DNA of 64,000 bases from contig NZ_CP026730.1 of assembly GCF_003369795.1 (NCBI RefSeq), positions 806,001-870,000 on the forward strand, in the 5' to 3' direction. Below the pieces are notes generated by a model. The model made no database searches. It saw only the letters and a list, made by a program, of their open reading frames with translations, and was not told the DNA's origin. The translations under genes were made by a program, and so were the position numbers. The DNA comes from Streptomyces sp. CB09001. GTDB lineage: Bacteria > Actinomycetota > Actinomycetes > Streptomycetales > Streptomycetaceae. Shown here one piece after another: positions 54,431 to 63,290 of the stretch (its first letter is position 1; each line of letters opens with the position of its first letter).

Positions 54431-55642
54431 ATGAGCACAGGGACCTACGGGCGCAGCGAGGTGAAGCGCGCCCGGTACGCCGTGGCGGCCGTGTTCGCCG
54501 TGCACGGCTCCGTCACCGGCTCCTTCGCGACCCGCGTGCCCTGGATCCAGGACCACGCCGGTGTGAGCGCGGGCCAGTTGGGGCTGGCGCTGGCCTTCCC
54601 CGCGCTCGGCGCGTCCCTCGCCATGCCGCTGGCCGGCCGCGTCACCCATCGCTTCGGCGCCCGCGCCGCCCTGCGCGGCCTGCTGGCCCTGTGGACGCTG
54701 GCGCTGATCCTGCCCTCCCTCGCCCCGAACCTGCTCACCCTGTGTCTCGCCCTGTTCGTCTACGGCGCCACGGCGGGCATGTCGGACGTGGCGATGAACG
54801 CCCTGGGCGTCGAGGTCGAGAACCGTCTGGACAAGTCGATCATGTCCGGGCTGCACGGCATGTGGAGCGCGGGCGCGCTGATCGGTTCGGCGGCCGGGAC
54901 GCTCGCCGCCCACCTGGGCACGGACGCCCGGACGCATCACCTCCTGGCCGCCGCGGCGCTGACCGTGGCGGGCCTGGTCGCCTGCACCTGGGTGCTGGAC
55001 CTCCAGCCCGCCGAGGACGAGGACCCGCCGCCGCGCTTCGCGCTGCCGCCCAGGTCGGCGCTGCTGATCGGCGCGGTCGGGTTCTGCGCGGTGTTCGCGG
55101 AGGGCGCGAGCCTGGACTGGTCCGCGGTCTATCTGCGGGACGAGCTGGAGACCTCGGCCGGTCTGGCGGCGGCCTGCACGACGGGCTTCACGCTGACGAT
55201 GGCGCTGGCCCGGCTCGCCGGGGACAAGGTGGTGGACCGGTTCGGGGCCGTGCGCACGGTGCGGGTGAGCGGGGTGCTGGCCACCCTCGGCGGCCTGCTC
55301 GTCGTGGTCGGCGGCCATCCGGCGGTGGCGATGACCGGCTTCGCGCTGATGGGTCTCGGCATCGCCGTGGTCGTCCCGCTGTGCTTCGCCGCGGCCGGCC
55401 GGGCCGGCTCCAACCCGAGCCTGGCCATCGCGGGCGTCGCGACCATCACGTACACCTCGGGCCTGGTCGCGCCGAGCGCGATCGGCGGTCTGGCCCAGGC
55501 GACCAGCCTGGTGGTGTCGTTCGGTCTGGTGACGCTGCTGGCCTGCTGCCTGGTGGTGTTCGCGCGGGTGCTGCGGTCCGGGGACCGGAACCGCCCGAAG
55601 ATCAGTCCGCCGGTCGCAGAAGTGCCCGGCCGGCAGTCCTGA
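54431..55642 (+). CDS. MFS transporter, FucP/YbjJ-like
   Basis: 403 residues with about twelve hydrophobic segments. It shows the pattern of the sugar-related MFS group (FATRVPWIQDHAGVSAGQLGLALAFPALGASLAMPLAGRVTHRFGARAALR; SDVAMNALGVEVENRLDKSIMSGLHGMWSAGALIGS), close to E. coli YbjJ-type and other proteins often annotated as sugar or drug transporters. GGAGGGGTGG precedes the ATG. It is divergent from a ROK regulator, which suggests that a sugar induces it. The 3' end overlaps the thioesterase gene on the opposite strand by 41 bp. Confidence 0.85.
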   Translation: MSTGTYGRSEVKRARYAVAAVFAVHGSVTGSFATRVPWIQDHAGVSAGQLGLALAFPALGASLAMPLAGRVTHRFGARAALRGLLALWTLALILPSLAPNLLTLCLALFVYGATAGMSDVAMNALGVEVENRLDKSIMSGLHGMWSAGALIGSAAGTLAAHLGTDARTHHLLAAAALTVAGLVACTWVLDLQPAEDEDPPPRFALPPRSALLIGAVGFCAVFAEGASLDWSAVYLRDELETSAGLAAACTTGFTLTMALARLAGDKVVDRFGAVRTVRVSGVLATLGGLLVVVGGHPAVAMTGFALMGLGIAVVVPLCFAAAGRAGSNPSLAIAGVATITYTSGLVAPSAIGGLAQATSLVVSFGLVTLLACCLVVFARVLRSGDRNRPKISPPVAEVPGRQS

Positions 55643-56069
55643 ACGCCTCGCTCCACGGCGCCGGACGCAGCGTACGCGCGTCCAGCCGGACCAGCACCCG
55701 GGTGCCCCGGGCGTAGGTGGTGGCCCCGTCCGCCGAGCAGAACCGGAAGCCGTAGGTGAGACCGGTGGTGCCGAGCCGGTCCACCCACAGGTGGACGGCG
55801 TACGCGCCGGGCCTGGTGACCGGCGCCTCGTAGCCGATCGTCAGTTCCCTGACCGCGTTGCAGGCGTCGCCGGCCGCCTCCCAGTCGCCCTCGAACCGGA
55901 CGCCGTACCCGGCCCACAGCTCCGTCCAGGCCCGCTCGACCATCACCGGGTAGCGGGCGTTGTGCAGCAGTCCGAGGGCGTCCAGGTCGTCGAAGTGGAC
56001 GGTCACGGGGACGAGCCGGCCGTGGGGGACGGTGGGCGGTACGGGGGCGGCGGGCGCTTCGGCGGTCAC
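55602..56069 (-). CDS. Hotdog-fold acyl-CoA thioesterase (4HBT type)
   Basis: 155 residues. The 4-hydroxybenzoyl-CoA thioesterase pattern is present: VTVHFDDLDALGLLHNARYPVMVERAWTELW, in which the Asp of DxLGxxHN is the catalytic residue, then YEAPVTRPGAYAVHLWVDRLGTTGLTYGFRF. It hydrolyses an acyl-CoA of unknown chain in the cytoplasm. GTG 56069 is used, with AGGAG seven bases upstream; the open frame continues much further upstream without similarity. Its last 41 bp are antisense to the end of the MFS gene. Confidence 0.88.
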   Translation of the reverse strand: MTAEAPAAPVPPTVPHGRLVPVTVHFDDLDALGLLHNARYPVMVERAWTELWAGYGVRFEGDWEAAGDACNAVRELTIGYEAPVTRPGAYAVHLWVDRLGTTGLTYGFRFCSADGATTYARGTRVLVRLDARTLRPAPWSEAFRTAGRALLRPAD

Positions 56070-56249
56070 GGCGGACTCCTGGATGGTGCGGGTGGTACGT
56101 GCGGTGTGTCTGGGCGCGTACGGGGATCCCCACCATCCTAAGCGGACGCTCAGGACACCCTTCGGGGAAGGGCGCAGGTCAACCGCACGGCCGGGCACCC
56201 CTGACAATGGTCCGGTCAGACCTCGGTACAGAGAAAGCGAAACCTCACC

Positions 56250-57683
56250 ATGGACCTCGGCGTGCGTTGGAAACTGCACGGGGACGGGAAGGTACCCGCC
56301 CCCGGAGCGGTGGTCCGCCCCGACGAACGGCTCTCGTGGCCCCGCACGGCCGGGCTCGGCGCCCAGCACGTGGTGGCCATGTTCGGAGCGTCCTTCGTGG
56401 CTCCGGTCCTGATGGGCCTGGACCCCAACCTCGCGATCATGATGTCGGGCGTCGCAACCGTCATCTTCCTGCTCGCCACCCGGGGCCGGGTGCCCAGCTA
56501 CCTCGGCTGCTCGCTCTCCTTCGTCGGCGTCGCCGCGGTCATCCGGGCGCAGGGCGGCACCAGCGCCACGGTGACCGGCGCGGTCCTCGTCGTCGGCGTC
56601 GCGCTGTTCCTGGTGGGGCTCGCCGTGCAGCGGTTCGGGGCGCGGATCATCCACGCCGCGATGCCGCCGGTCGTCACCGGCGCGGTGGTGATGCTGATCG
56701 GCTTCAACCTGGCCCCGGTGACCGCGTCCACGTACTGGCCGCAGGACCAGTGGACGGCGCTGTTCGTGATGCTGTTCACCGGTCTGGCCGTGGTGTGCCT
56801 GCGCGGCTTCTGGTCCCGGATCGCGATCTTCCTGGGACTGGTCTTCGGGTACGTCCTGTCCTGGGCCCTCGACCGGGTCTTCGGGAAGATCCACTCGGTG
56901 GACGGCAGCGGCAAGCCGACCGACCACTGGCGGCTGGACTTCTCCGCCGTGGGCGGGGCCGACTGGATCGGGCTGCCGTCGTTCCACGGGCCGAGCTTCG
57001 AGTGGTCGGCGATCCTGGTCGCCCTGCCCGTCGTCATCGCCCTGATCGCGGAGAACGCCGGGCACGTCAAGGCGGTCGGCGAGATGACCGGCGACAACCT
57101 CGACGACAGGCTCGGCACGGCGATCTCGGCCGACGGCATCGGCTCGGTGCTCTCCACCGCCGTCGGCGGCCCGCCCAACACCACGTACTCCGAGAACATC
57201 GGCGTGATGGCCGCGACCCGGGTCTACTCGACGGCCGCGTACTGGGCGGCGGCCGGTTTCGCCCTGCTCTTCGGCCTCTGCCCGAAGTTCGGCGCGGTCG
57301 TGGCCGCGATCCCGGGCGGGGTGCTCGGCGGCATCACCGTCATCCTCTACGGCATGATCGGCCTGCTCGGCGCGCAGATCTGGATCAACGCCAAGGTGGA
57401 CATGCGCAACCCGCTGAACCTGGTGCCGGCCGCCGCGGGCATCATCATCGGCGTCGGCAACGTCAGTATGGAGTTCACCGACACGTTCTCGCTCAGCGGC
57501 ATCGCGCTCGGCACCCTGGTCGTCATCACCGGCTACCACGCGCTGCGCGCCTTCGCCCCGGCGCACCTCAAGACCCAGCAGCCGCTGCTGGACGAGGGCA
57601 CGTCGTCGTACGACGCGAAGACCGAGTCCGGCGGCGCCGGTGGTGACGGCGGTGACGGTGGGACTCAGCGCGCCAGGTCGTAG
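56250..57683 (+). CDS. Uracil/xanthine permease (NCS2 family)
   Basis: 477 residues with about 12-14 hydrophobic segments. NCS2 features: GLGAQHVVAMFGASFVAPVLMGL at TM1, YLGCSLSFVG, ALIAENAGHVKAVGEMTG (the conserved Glu-containing substrate motif of TM8) and GGPPNTTYSENIGVMAATRVYS (TM10). The UraA-like sequence suggests import of uracil with H+. A charged glycine-rich tail follows. The ribosome-binding site is weak (GAAAGCGAAACC). Its last 19 bp overlap the end of the convergent GH6 gene. Confidence 0.9.
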   Translation: MDLGVRWKLHGDGKVPAPGAVVRPDERLSWPRTAGLGAQHVVAMFGASFVAPVLMGLDPNLAIMMSGVATVIFLLATRGRVPSYLGCSLSFVGVAAVIRAQGGTSATVTGAVLVVGVALFLVGLAVQRFGARIIHAAMPPVVTGAVVMLIGFNLAPVTASTYWPQDQWTALFVMLFTGLAVVCLRGFWSRIAIFLGLVFGYVLSWALDRVFGKIHSVDGSGKPTDHWRLDFSAVGGADWIGLPSFHGPSFEWSAILVALPVVIALIAENAGHVKAVGEMTGDNLDDRLGTAISADGIGSVLSTAVGGPPNTTYSENIGVMAATRVYSTAAYWAAAGFALLFGLCPKFGAVVAAIPGGVLGGITVILYGMIGLLGAQIWINAKVDMRNPLNLVPAAAGIIIGVGNVSMEFTDTFSLSGIALGTLVVITGYHALRAFAPAHLKTQQPLLDEGTSSYDAKTESGGAGGDGGDGGTQRARS

Positions 57684-58870
57684 GCGTACGAGGGCGTGAA
57701 CGTCCCGGGCTCGCCGCGGCAGCCGTCCGACTCCCCGGGCAGCTTGACCCACAGGTAGGCGTCGACGCGCCCCATGCCGGTGGTGAGGGTCGGTGCGCGG
57801 CCGAGGCTGCGGCCGTCCGGGTCGCACCACTCGCCGTCGGCCGGGGCGCCGTTGCCGTTGCGGCTGGTGTCGATGACGGCGCCGAGGCTCGCCGGACCGC
57901 CGAGGGCGTCGAGGACCGCGCGGTCGTAGGCGATCTCGTCGGCGGTGGCGTGGAAGTTGGAGACGTTGCTGAAGACGCCGTCGGAGGAGTCTTCCGAGGC
58001 GGCCCCGGCCTGCTTCAGCCAGCCCGCCTGCCTGGCGGGCGCGTGCCAGCCGGAGTGACCCGCGTCGTAGTACACCCGGGCGGCCGGGTCGGCGTCCTTC
58101 ATGACCCTCCCGGCGCGGGCCAGGGAGGCGAAGCGTTCGGCGCGCCCACCGGCGGACAGGCACTCGGACTGGGCGACCGAGTCGGGCTCCAGCACGATGA
58201 TCACCTCACTGGAGCCCAGCCCCGCGGCGAACCGGTCGATCCAGGCGTCGTAGGCGTCGAGGTCGGGCGCGCCGCCCTCCGAGTGGCCGCCGCAGTCGCG
58301 GTCGGGTATCGCGTACGGCACGAGGACCGGCACCCGGCCCTGGGCGGCGCCCGCGGCGGTCACGGCGCGGACCCGGGAGGTGATGGTGGCCGGTGTGTGG
58401 TCGGCGAACCAGACGGCGGCCGGGTGGCCGGCGATCCGGGACGCGATGACGTCCCGGCGCGGGTCGCCCGGGTGGGCCCGGACCCAGTCGAGGACCTGGG
58501 ACTCGGGGTGCCGGTAGAGCCGGGTGGCGGCGGCCGTCGTCCGAGGCTTCTTCTTCGCGGAGGTCCGCTTCGGCGAAGGCGCGGGAGCGGGCTTCTCGGC
58601 GGTCGGCGACGGCGACGCGGGGCGCGACGGCGACTCGGGCGCGGACCGGGACGGGGAGACGGGCAGGGCGTCCAGCCGCACCGAGTGGGTCACCCGCGGG
58701 TGGCCGGCGCCGGCACCGCCGCCGTCCTCGTCGCCGATCGCGGTGAGCATTCCGGCGGCGGTCCCCACCGCGACGACGACGGACGCCGCCGCGACCATCG
58801 CACCACGTCCCGCGGCACCCCTGCGCCCGGCCCTGCGAGCAGCCCGACGCCGGGCACGACGGCCTGACAC
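57665..58870 (-). CDS. Exported or membrane-anchored family 6 glycoside hydrolase (endoglucanase type)
   Basis: 401 residues. An Arg-rich N-terminus (SGRRARRRAARRAGRRGAAGR) precedes a hydrophobic segment (AMVAAASVVVAVGTAAGMLTAI) that could be a signal peptide or an anchor. A Ser/Pro/Lys linker ([19 protein letters not shown]..., to about 135) follows. The GH6 domain then shows VPYAIPDRDCGGHSEGG with the catalytic Asp and VIIVLEPDSVAQ with the second Asp, and ends VDAYLWVKLPGESDGCRG. It should cleave beta-1,4-glucan by inversion. GTG 58870 is chosen for the GGAGGGGG seven bases upstream; GTG 58939 is in frame but poorer. Convergent with the permease gene (19-bp overlap). No cellulose-binding domain. 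Confidence 0.85.
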   Translation of the reverse strand: MSGRRARRRAARRAGRRGAAGRGAMVAAASVVVAVGTAAGMLTAIGDEDGGGAGAGHPRVTHSVRLDALPVSPSRSAPESPSRPASPSPTAEKPAPAPSPKRTSAKKKPRTTAAATRLYRHPESQVLDWVRAHPGDPRRDVIASRIAGHPAAVWFADHTPATITSRVRAVTAAGAAQGRVPVLVPYAIPDRDCGGHSEGGAPDLDAYDAWIDRFAAGLGSSEVIIVLEPDSVAQSECLSAGGRAERFASLARAGRVMKDADPAARVYYDAGHSGWHAPARQAGWLKQAGAASEDSSDGVFSNVSNFHATADEIAYDRAVLDALGGPASLGAVIDTSRNGNGAPADGEWCDPDGRSLGRAPTLTTGMGRVDAYLWVKLPGESDGCRGEPGTFTPSYAYDLAR

Positions 58871-58971
58871 GTACGGTCCCCCTCCCCCGCGCGGCGGGCG
58901 CGTTCCCCCGTTCTGGGGAAGCGTCGGGCCCGCCGGCACCGCCGTCAGCCTAAAGCTGCGACGCTGCGGCC

Positions 58972-59667
58972 ATGGCGCACTGCGAGCAAGTCCCGACGGC
59001 CGCCTTGACGGTGGACACCGTCCTGTCCCGGATGCGCGCCCTCGACACCGCGCTGCCGGCCCGGGACGGAGTGGCGGTATTCAACCGCGTCTACCTCGCC
59101 GTCACGGCGGCCGTGGACCGGCACATCGACGGCGGCCGGTTCGCGGACGCCTCGGCCGCGACCGCGCTGGACGTGCGGTTCGCGGAGCGCTATCTGGCCG
59201 CCGTGGACGCGGCGGCGGAGGACCGCCGTCCGCCCGCCTGCTGGCGCCCCCTGTTCCAGTTCCGCCGCCATCCCGGGGTACGGCCGCTGCAGTTCGCGCT
59301 GGCGGGCATCAACGCGCACATCGGCCACGACCTCGCGCTGGCCGTGGTGGACACCTGTCGTACGCTCGGCTGCGAACCCGTCGACCTGGAGGACGAGTTC
59401 GACCGCGTGGGTGATCTCCTCGTCTCGCTGGAGGAGCGCATCCGCGACGAGCTGATGCCGGGTCCCGACCTCCTGCAGATCGCCGACCCGCTGACCCATC
59501 TGCTGGGTTCCTGGAGCCTGGACCGCGCCCGCGAGGCCACCTGGGCGGCGGCCCGCGCGCTGTGGGCGCTGCGCCGGCTGCCGGACGTCGCCGGGGAGTT
59601 CACCGTACGACTCGACGCCGCGGTGGGCTTCGCGGGCCGCATGCTGCTCACACCGCTGCCGGACTGA
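58972..59667 (+). CDS. DUF5995 family protein
   Basis: 231 residues, largely helical. The conserved core RPLQFALAGINAHIGHDLALAVVDTC, with the upstream AVFNRVYLAVTAAVDRHI, matches the DUF5995 family as I know it (FALAGINAHINxDLP). No signal peptide, membrane segment or catalytic motif is clear; the His/Asp residues in the core could bind metal. No strong ribosome-binding site precedes the ATG. It is divergent from the GH6 gene. Function unknown. Confidence 0.78.
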   Translation: MAHCEQVPTAALTVDTVLSRMRALDTALPARDGVAVFNRVYLAVTAAVDRHIDGGRFADASAATALDVRFAERYLAAVDAAAEDRRPPACWRPLFQFRRHPGVRPLQFALAGINAHIGHDLALAVVDTCRTLGCEPVDLEDEFDRVGDLLVSLEERIRDELMPGPDLLQIADPLTHLLGSWSLDRAREATWAAARALWALRRLPDVAGEFTVRLDAAVGFAGRMLLTPLPD

Positions 59668-59799
59668 CCGGCCGGTTCTCGCGTGTGCGGTCCCGGAACA
59701 CCCGTGCGGTCGCTGTACGTTGAAACTGTTGGGTCCCATGGGCAACCTGGTGGGAACCATGGGCGACATCGCACCCCGACTGCGAAGGAGCACCCCGGT

Positions 59800-60732
59800 A
59801 TGACGACCCGGCTCGGACTCGGCCTCCCTCAGATGCGGCAGTACGACATCGGCAAGGACGTCCCCGACGTGGCGCGCGCGGCGGAACGGATGGGCTACGA
59901 GAGCCTGTGGGTGTTCGAGCGCGCCCTGTTCCCGGAGCCCGCGACCCAGGGGCTCTACGGCATCGAGGGCCTGCCCTGGCCGGACACGTACCGGGGCGTG
60001 GCGGAGCCGCTGGTCACCCTCGCCCTCGCCGCCGCGGTCACCGAGCGGGCCCGGCTGGGCACGAGCGTGCTGGTCGCCCCGCTGCACGTCCCCTTCCAGC
60101 TGGCCAAGTCGCTGGCCACGCTGGACGCGGCGAGCGGCGGCCGGGTGGTGGCGGGCTTCGGTACCGGCTGGTCGCACGACGAGTACGCGGCGGCGTCCGT
60201 ACGGCCGTTCGCCGAGCGCGGCGCCGCCCTCGACGAGCTGATCGGGGTGTGCCGCGCGGTCTGGGGGCCCGATCCGGTGGTGTACGACGGGGAGGTCACG
60301 AAGATCGCGTCCGCCGTGGTCGGTCCCAAACCCGCCCGGCCGATCCCCGTCCTGCTGGCGGCGGGCGACAGCGGCCGGGCCCGGCGTCGCCTGGTCGACC
60401 ACGCCGATGGCTGGCTGCCGACCGGCATCGGTGCCGAGGCCGTCGCCGCGCAGTTGCGCAAACTGCGGGAACTTGCCGCCGAGCGGGGTCGCACGAAGCC
60501 CATCCGGACGGTGCTGCGGGTCAACACCCGCTACGGCGCGGCGCACTACGAGGGCTCCGACCGCCGCCCCTTCCAGGGCAGCGTCGACCAGATCGTCGAG
60601 GACCTGGCCGCGCACGCCGAGATCGGTTTCGACGTGATCCTCATCGACGTGCAGAGCACCACGCGCGACGCCGAGGAACTCAAGGACGTCGCCGCCGAGG
60701 TCTACGAGAAGGCGCGGGCGGCCGGGGTCTAG
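59800..60732 (+). CDS. LLM-class F420-dependent oxidoreductase
   Basis: 310 residues. A luciferase-like TIM-barrel: MTTRLGLGLPQMRQYDIGKDVPDVARAAERMGYESLWVFERAL, LGTSVLVAPLHVPFQLAKSLATLDAASGGRVVAGFGTGWS, and PKPARPIPVLLAAGD. These are marks of the actinobacterial F420-dependent group (TIGR03619/TIGR03560-like), which reduce or oxidise varied substrates with coenzyme F420. ATG 59800 is used, with GAAGGAG about nine bases upstream. The TAG stop forms part of a hairpin shared with the convergent davB gene. Substrate unknown. Confidence 0.87.
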   Translation: MTTRLGLGLPQMRQYDIGKDVPDVARAAERMGYESLWVFERALFPEPATQGLYGIEGLPWPDTYRGVAEPLVTLALAAAVTERARLGTSVLVAPLHVPFQLAKSLATLDAASGGRVVAGFGTGWSHDEYAAASVRPFAERGAALDELIGVCRAVWGPDPVVYDGEVTKIASAVVGPKPARPIPVLLAAGDSGRARRRLVDHADGWLPTGIGAEAVAAQLRKLRELAAERGRTKPIRTVLRVNTRYGAAHYEGSDRRPFQGSVDQIVEDLAAHAEIGFDVILIDVQSTTRDAEELKDVAAEVYEKARAAGV

Positions 60733-60751
60733 GCCCCGGCCTAGACCCCGG
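60722..60751. terminator. Hairpin formed by the two convergent gene ends
   Basis: CCGGGGTCTAGG (60722-60733) and CCTAGACCCCGG (60740-60751) form a perfect 12-bp stem with a CCCCGG loop. The left arm contains the LLM oxidoreductase stop TAG and the right arm the davB stop, so each coding end is half of a bidirectional terminator. Confidence 0.75.
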
Positions 60752-62438
60752 GGAGCTCCACCGGCGCGATCTCCTCGTACAGGTCGCCCGGTCCGGGGTT
60801 GGTCGCGTCGGTCTCCCCGCCGAAGTGGTGCATGACGCCCCAGACCGCGTTGAGCGCGGTCTGGACGGCGCCCTCGGCCCAGCCGGCCGTCCAGGAGATG
60901 TCGTCGCCGGCGAGGAAGATTCCCCGCTTGTCCTCCGGCAGCCGTTCCTGCATGAAGTGGGTGAACAGGCGCCGCTGGTAGCGGTAGTGCCCGGGCAGGT
61001 TGGCCTTGAACGCGCCCATGAAGTACGGCTCGTTCTCCCAGGAGACCGTCACCGGGTTGCCGATGACGTGCTTCCTGATGTCGACGTTCGGGTAGATCTC
61101 GCCGAGCGACTTCAGCATGACCTCCATCCGCTCGTTCGCGGACAGCGGCAGCCACTTCAGGCTGTCGTCGCACCAGGTGTAGGAGAGGCAGATGACGGCG
61201 GGCTTGTCCGGGCCGTCGTCCAGCAGGTAGGTGCCGCGGGTCATGCGGTCGGTGAGCGTCATCGACATGACGTCCCGGCCGGTCACCTCGTCCTTGTCGA
61301 GCCAGAAGGGCCGGTCGACCGGGACGAAGAGCTTGCTGGACTCCATGTAGTGGGTGCGCTCGATCGCGGTCCAGTGGTCGATCGGGAAGAGCGAGTCGTC
61401 GCAGGCGATCTTCGAGAGCAGCATCCAGGACTGGGCGGTGAAGACCGCCGCCCCGTAGGTGCGGATGTCGCCGTCGGCGTCGGTCACGGTGATGCGGTTG
61501 CCCGCGGTGCGGTTCAGCCGGGTCACGGCCGGACGGGGTTCGCCGTCCGCGTGCAGGGACTTCAGCGAGGTGCCGTACGGCCAGTGGACGATCTTCTCCG
61601 GCTCGCGCTCCCAGAGTCGGAGCGGCAGTTGCTGGGAGCCGCCGACGATGCCGCGGTGGTGGTCGTCGGCCTCGGTGTAGACGACGCGGAGGATCTCCAG
61701 GATGGAGTTGGGGAAGTCGGTGTCCCAGCCGCCGGTGCCGAAGCCGACCTGGCCGAAGATCTCGCGGTGCCGGAAGGACCTGAATGCCTCGGAGTCGCAC
61801 AGGAAGCCGTAGAAGGTCTGGTTGTCGAGCTTCTCGACCAGTTTCGACCAGATCTCGCGGATGCGCGGGACGTCTCGCTCGCGCAGGGCGCGGTTCATGT
61901 CGGTGAAGTCGGCGCCCTCTTCGAGGCACTTCGCCCAGGCGTCGGCCACGTCCCGGTAGACCTGCGGCAGGTCGTCGAGCGTCTCGGCGTAGTGCGACTC
62001 GCCCTTGAGGTCGACGACGGTCGACGGCGTGGCCTCGGCGAGGGGGTTGGGGAAGGCCTGGGTCCGAAGGCCCACCAGGTCGATGTAGTGCTGGAGGGCG
62101 GTGGAGGACGGCGGGAAGCGCATCGCGCCCATCTCGGCGGTCAGCGAGGGGTCGCAGCCGTCGAAGCCGACGGTGCGCAGGCGGCCGCCGATCCGGTCGG
62201 CCTCGTAGACGACGGGCCGCAGGCCCATCTTCATCAGCTCGTAGGCGGCCACGATGCCGGACAGACCGCCGCCGACGACGGCGACCTCGGTGCCGTGCTC
62301 GGTGGCGGGTATCTGGCCGAGTCCCGCCGGGTGGGCGAGGAAGTCGTCGTACGCGTAGGGGAAGTCCGGCCCGAACATGGTGATCGGCGGCTGCTGCTCG
62401 GCTGCGTGCTCGATCGCGTTGGGCACGGTGGACGTCAT
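60741..62438 (-). CDS. davB: L-lysine 2-monooxygenase-like flavin amine oxidase (DavB)
   Basis: 565 residues, the size of Pseudomonas putida DavB (560). From memory the resemblance runs along the whole chain: an N-terminal ITMFGPDFPYAYDDFLAHPAGLGQIP, FAD motif VAVVGGGLSGIVAAYELMKMGLRPVVYEA, GQVGFGTGGWDTDFPNSILEILRVV, and the C-terminal GIFLAGDDISWTAGWAEGAVQTALNAVWG that closes the FAD site. It should oxidatively decarboxylate L-lysine to 5-aminovaleramide. The preceding gene encodes the matching amidase (63 bp between the genes), which is the davA-davB pairing. Phenylalanine or tryptophan 2-monooxygenase are alternatives within the family. The stop is part of a shared hairpin. Confidence 0.85.
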   Translation of the reverse strand: MTSTVPNAIEHAAEQQPPITMFGPDFPYAYDDFLAHPAGLGQIPATEHGTEVAVVGGGLSGIVAAYELMKMGLRPVVYEADRIGGRLRTVGFDGCDPSLTAEMGAMRFPPSSTALQHYIDLVGLRTQAFPNPLAEATPSTVVDLKGESHYAETLDDLPQVYRDVADAWAKCLEEGADFTDMNRALRERDVPRIREIWSKLVEKLDNQTFYGFLCDSEAFRSFRHREIFGQVGFGTGGWDTDFPNSILEILRVVYTEADDHHRGIVGGSQQLPLRLWEREPEKIVHWPYGTSLKSLHADGEPRPAVTRLNRTAGNRITVTDADGDIRTYGAAVFTAQSWMLLSKIACDDSLFPIDHWTAIERTHYMESSKLFVPVDRPFWLDKDEVTGRDVMSMTLTDRMTRGTYLLDDGPDKPAVICLSYTWCDDSLKWLPLSANERMEVMLKSLGEIYPNVDIRKHVIGNPVTVSWENEPYFMGAFKANLPGHYRYQRRLFTHFMQERLPEDKRGIFLAGDDISWTAGWAEGAVQTALNAVWGVMHHFGGETDATNPGPGDLYEEIAPVELPGV

Positions 62439-62501
62439 GGGGTACGGACTCCTTGCACGGGTGGAAGGGTGGAACGGGTGGCGGGACGCGCGGTCCGGTA
62501 C

Positions 62502-63290
62502 TCAGCCGAGTGAGCCGTAGAGACCGGGGCGACGGTCCTTCAGGTACGGGTTGGTCTCGCGGGACGCGGCCAGGAAGGCCGGGTCGACGTCGGCGAGGAT
62601 CAGCTCCTCCGCCCGCCCGGCGCGGGCGCGGGCGACGCCGTCGGGCCCCGCGAGGGTGGACAGGCCGACGAACTCGAACTCGCCCTCCCGGCCGACGCGG
62701 TCGACGTACGCGACGTACATCTGGTTCTCGAAGGCCCGCACCGGCACGACCGACTCGGCGACGAACTGGAACGGGTGCATCTGCGCGGTCGGGACGAGCA
62801 GCAGGTCGGTGCCGGCCAGGGCGTGGGCGCGGACGTTCTCCGGGAACTCGACGTCGTAGCAGATCATCAGGCCCACGGTGAGGCCGTCCAGCTCGGCCTG
62901 GACGACGGGCTGCTCGCCGGAAGTGAAGTGGTCGCGCTCGAAGCAGCCGAAGAGGTGGGTCTTGCGGTAGCCCGCGAGCCGGGTGCCGTCCGCGGCGACG
63001 AGCTGGACGGAGTTGAAGACGCGCTCGCCGTCCCGCTCGGGGTAGCCGTACGCGACGGCCAGGCCGTGGCGACCGGCGATCTCCGCGACGGCGTCGGCCG
63101 CGTCGCCGTCGGCGGGTTCGGCGAGGACGCCGACGGCGTCGCCGATGGCGTATCCGGTCAGGAACAGCTCGGGGGTGACGAGCAGCGCGGCTCCCGCGGC
63201 GGCGGCGCGGCCCGCGGCCTCGTCCAGGACCTTGAGGTTCTCGGCGGTGGAGCCGGGGCGGCCGGAGCTCTGGAGCAGGGCGGTGCGCAT
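62502..63290 (-). CDS. davA: Carbon-nitrogen hydrolase, 5-aminovaleramidase-like (DavA)
   Basis: 262 residues, the size of P. putida DavA (264). The nitrilase triad is complete: Glu41 in VTPELFLTGY, Lys110 in GYRKTHLFG and Cys144 in LMICYDVEFPE. It should hydrolyse 5-aminovaleramide, the DavB product, to 5-aminovalerate plus ammonia. First of a two-gene unit; GGTGAGGA precedes the ATG at 63290. The later steps (gabT/gabD-type) are not in the window. The family is certain; the substrate is inferred from the neighbour. Confidence 0.85.
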   Translation of the reverse strand: MRTALLQSSGRPGSTAENLKVLDEAAGRAAAAGAALLVTPELFLTGYAIGDAVGVLAEPADGDAADAVAEIAGRHGLAVAYGYPERDGERVFNSVQLVAADGTRLAGYRKTHLFGCFERDHFTSGEQPVVQAELDGLTVGLMICYDVEFPENVRAHALAGTDLLLVPTAQMHPFQFVAESVVPVRAFENQMYVAYVDRVGREGEFEFVGLSTLAGPDGVARARAGRAEELILADVDPAFLAASRETNPYLKDRRPGLYGSLG

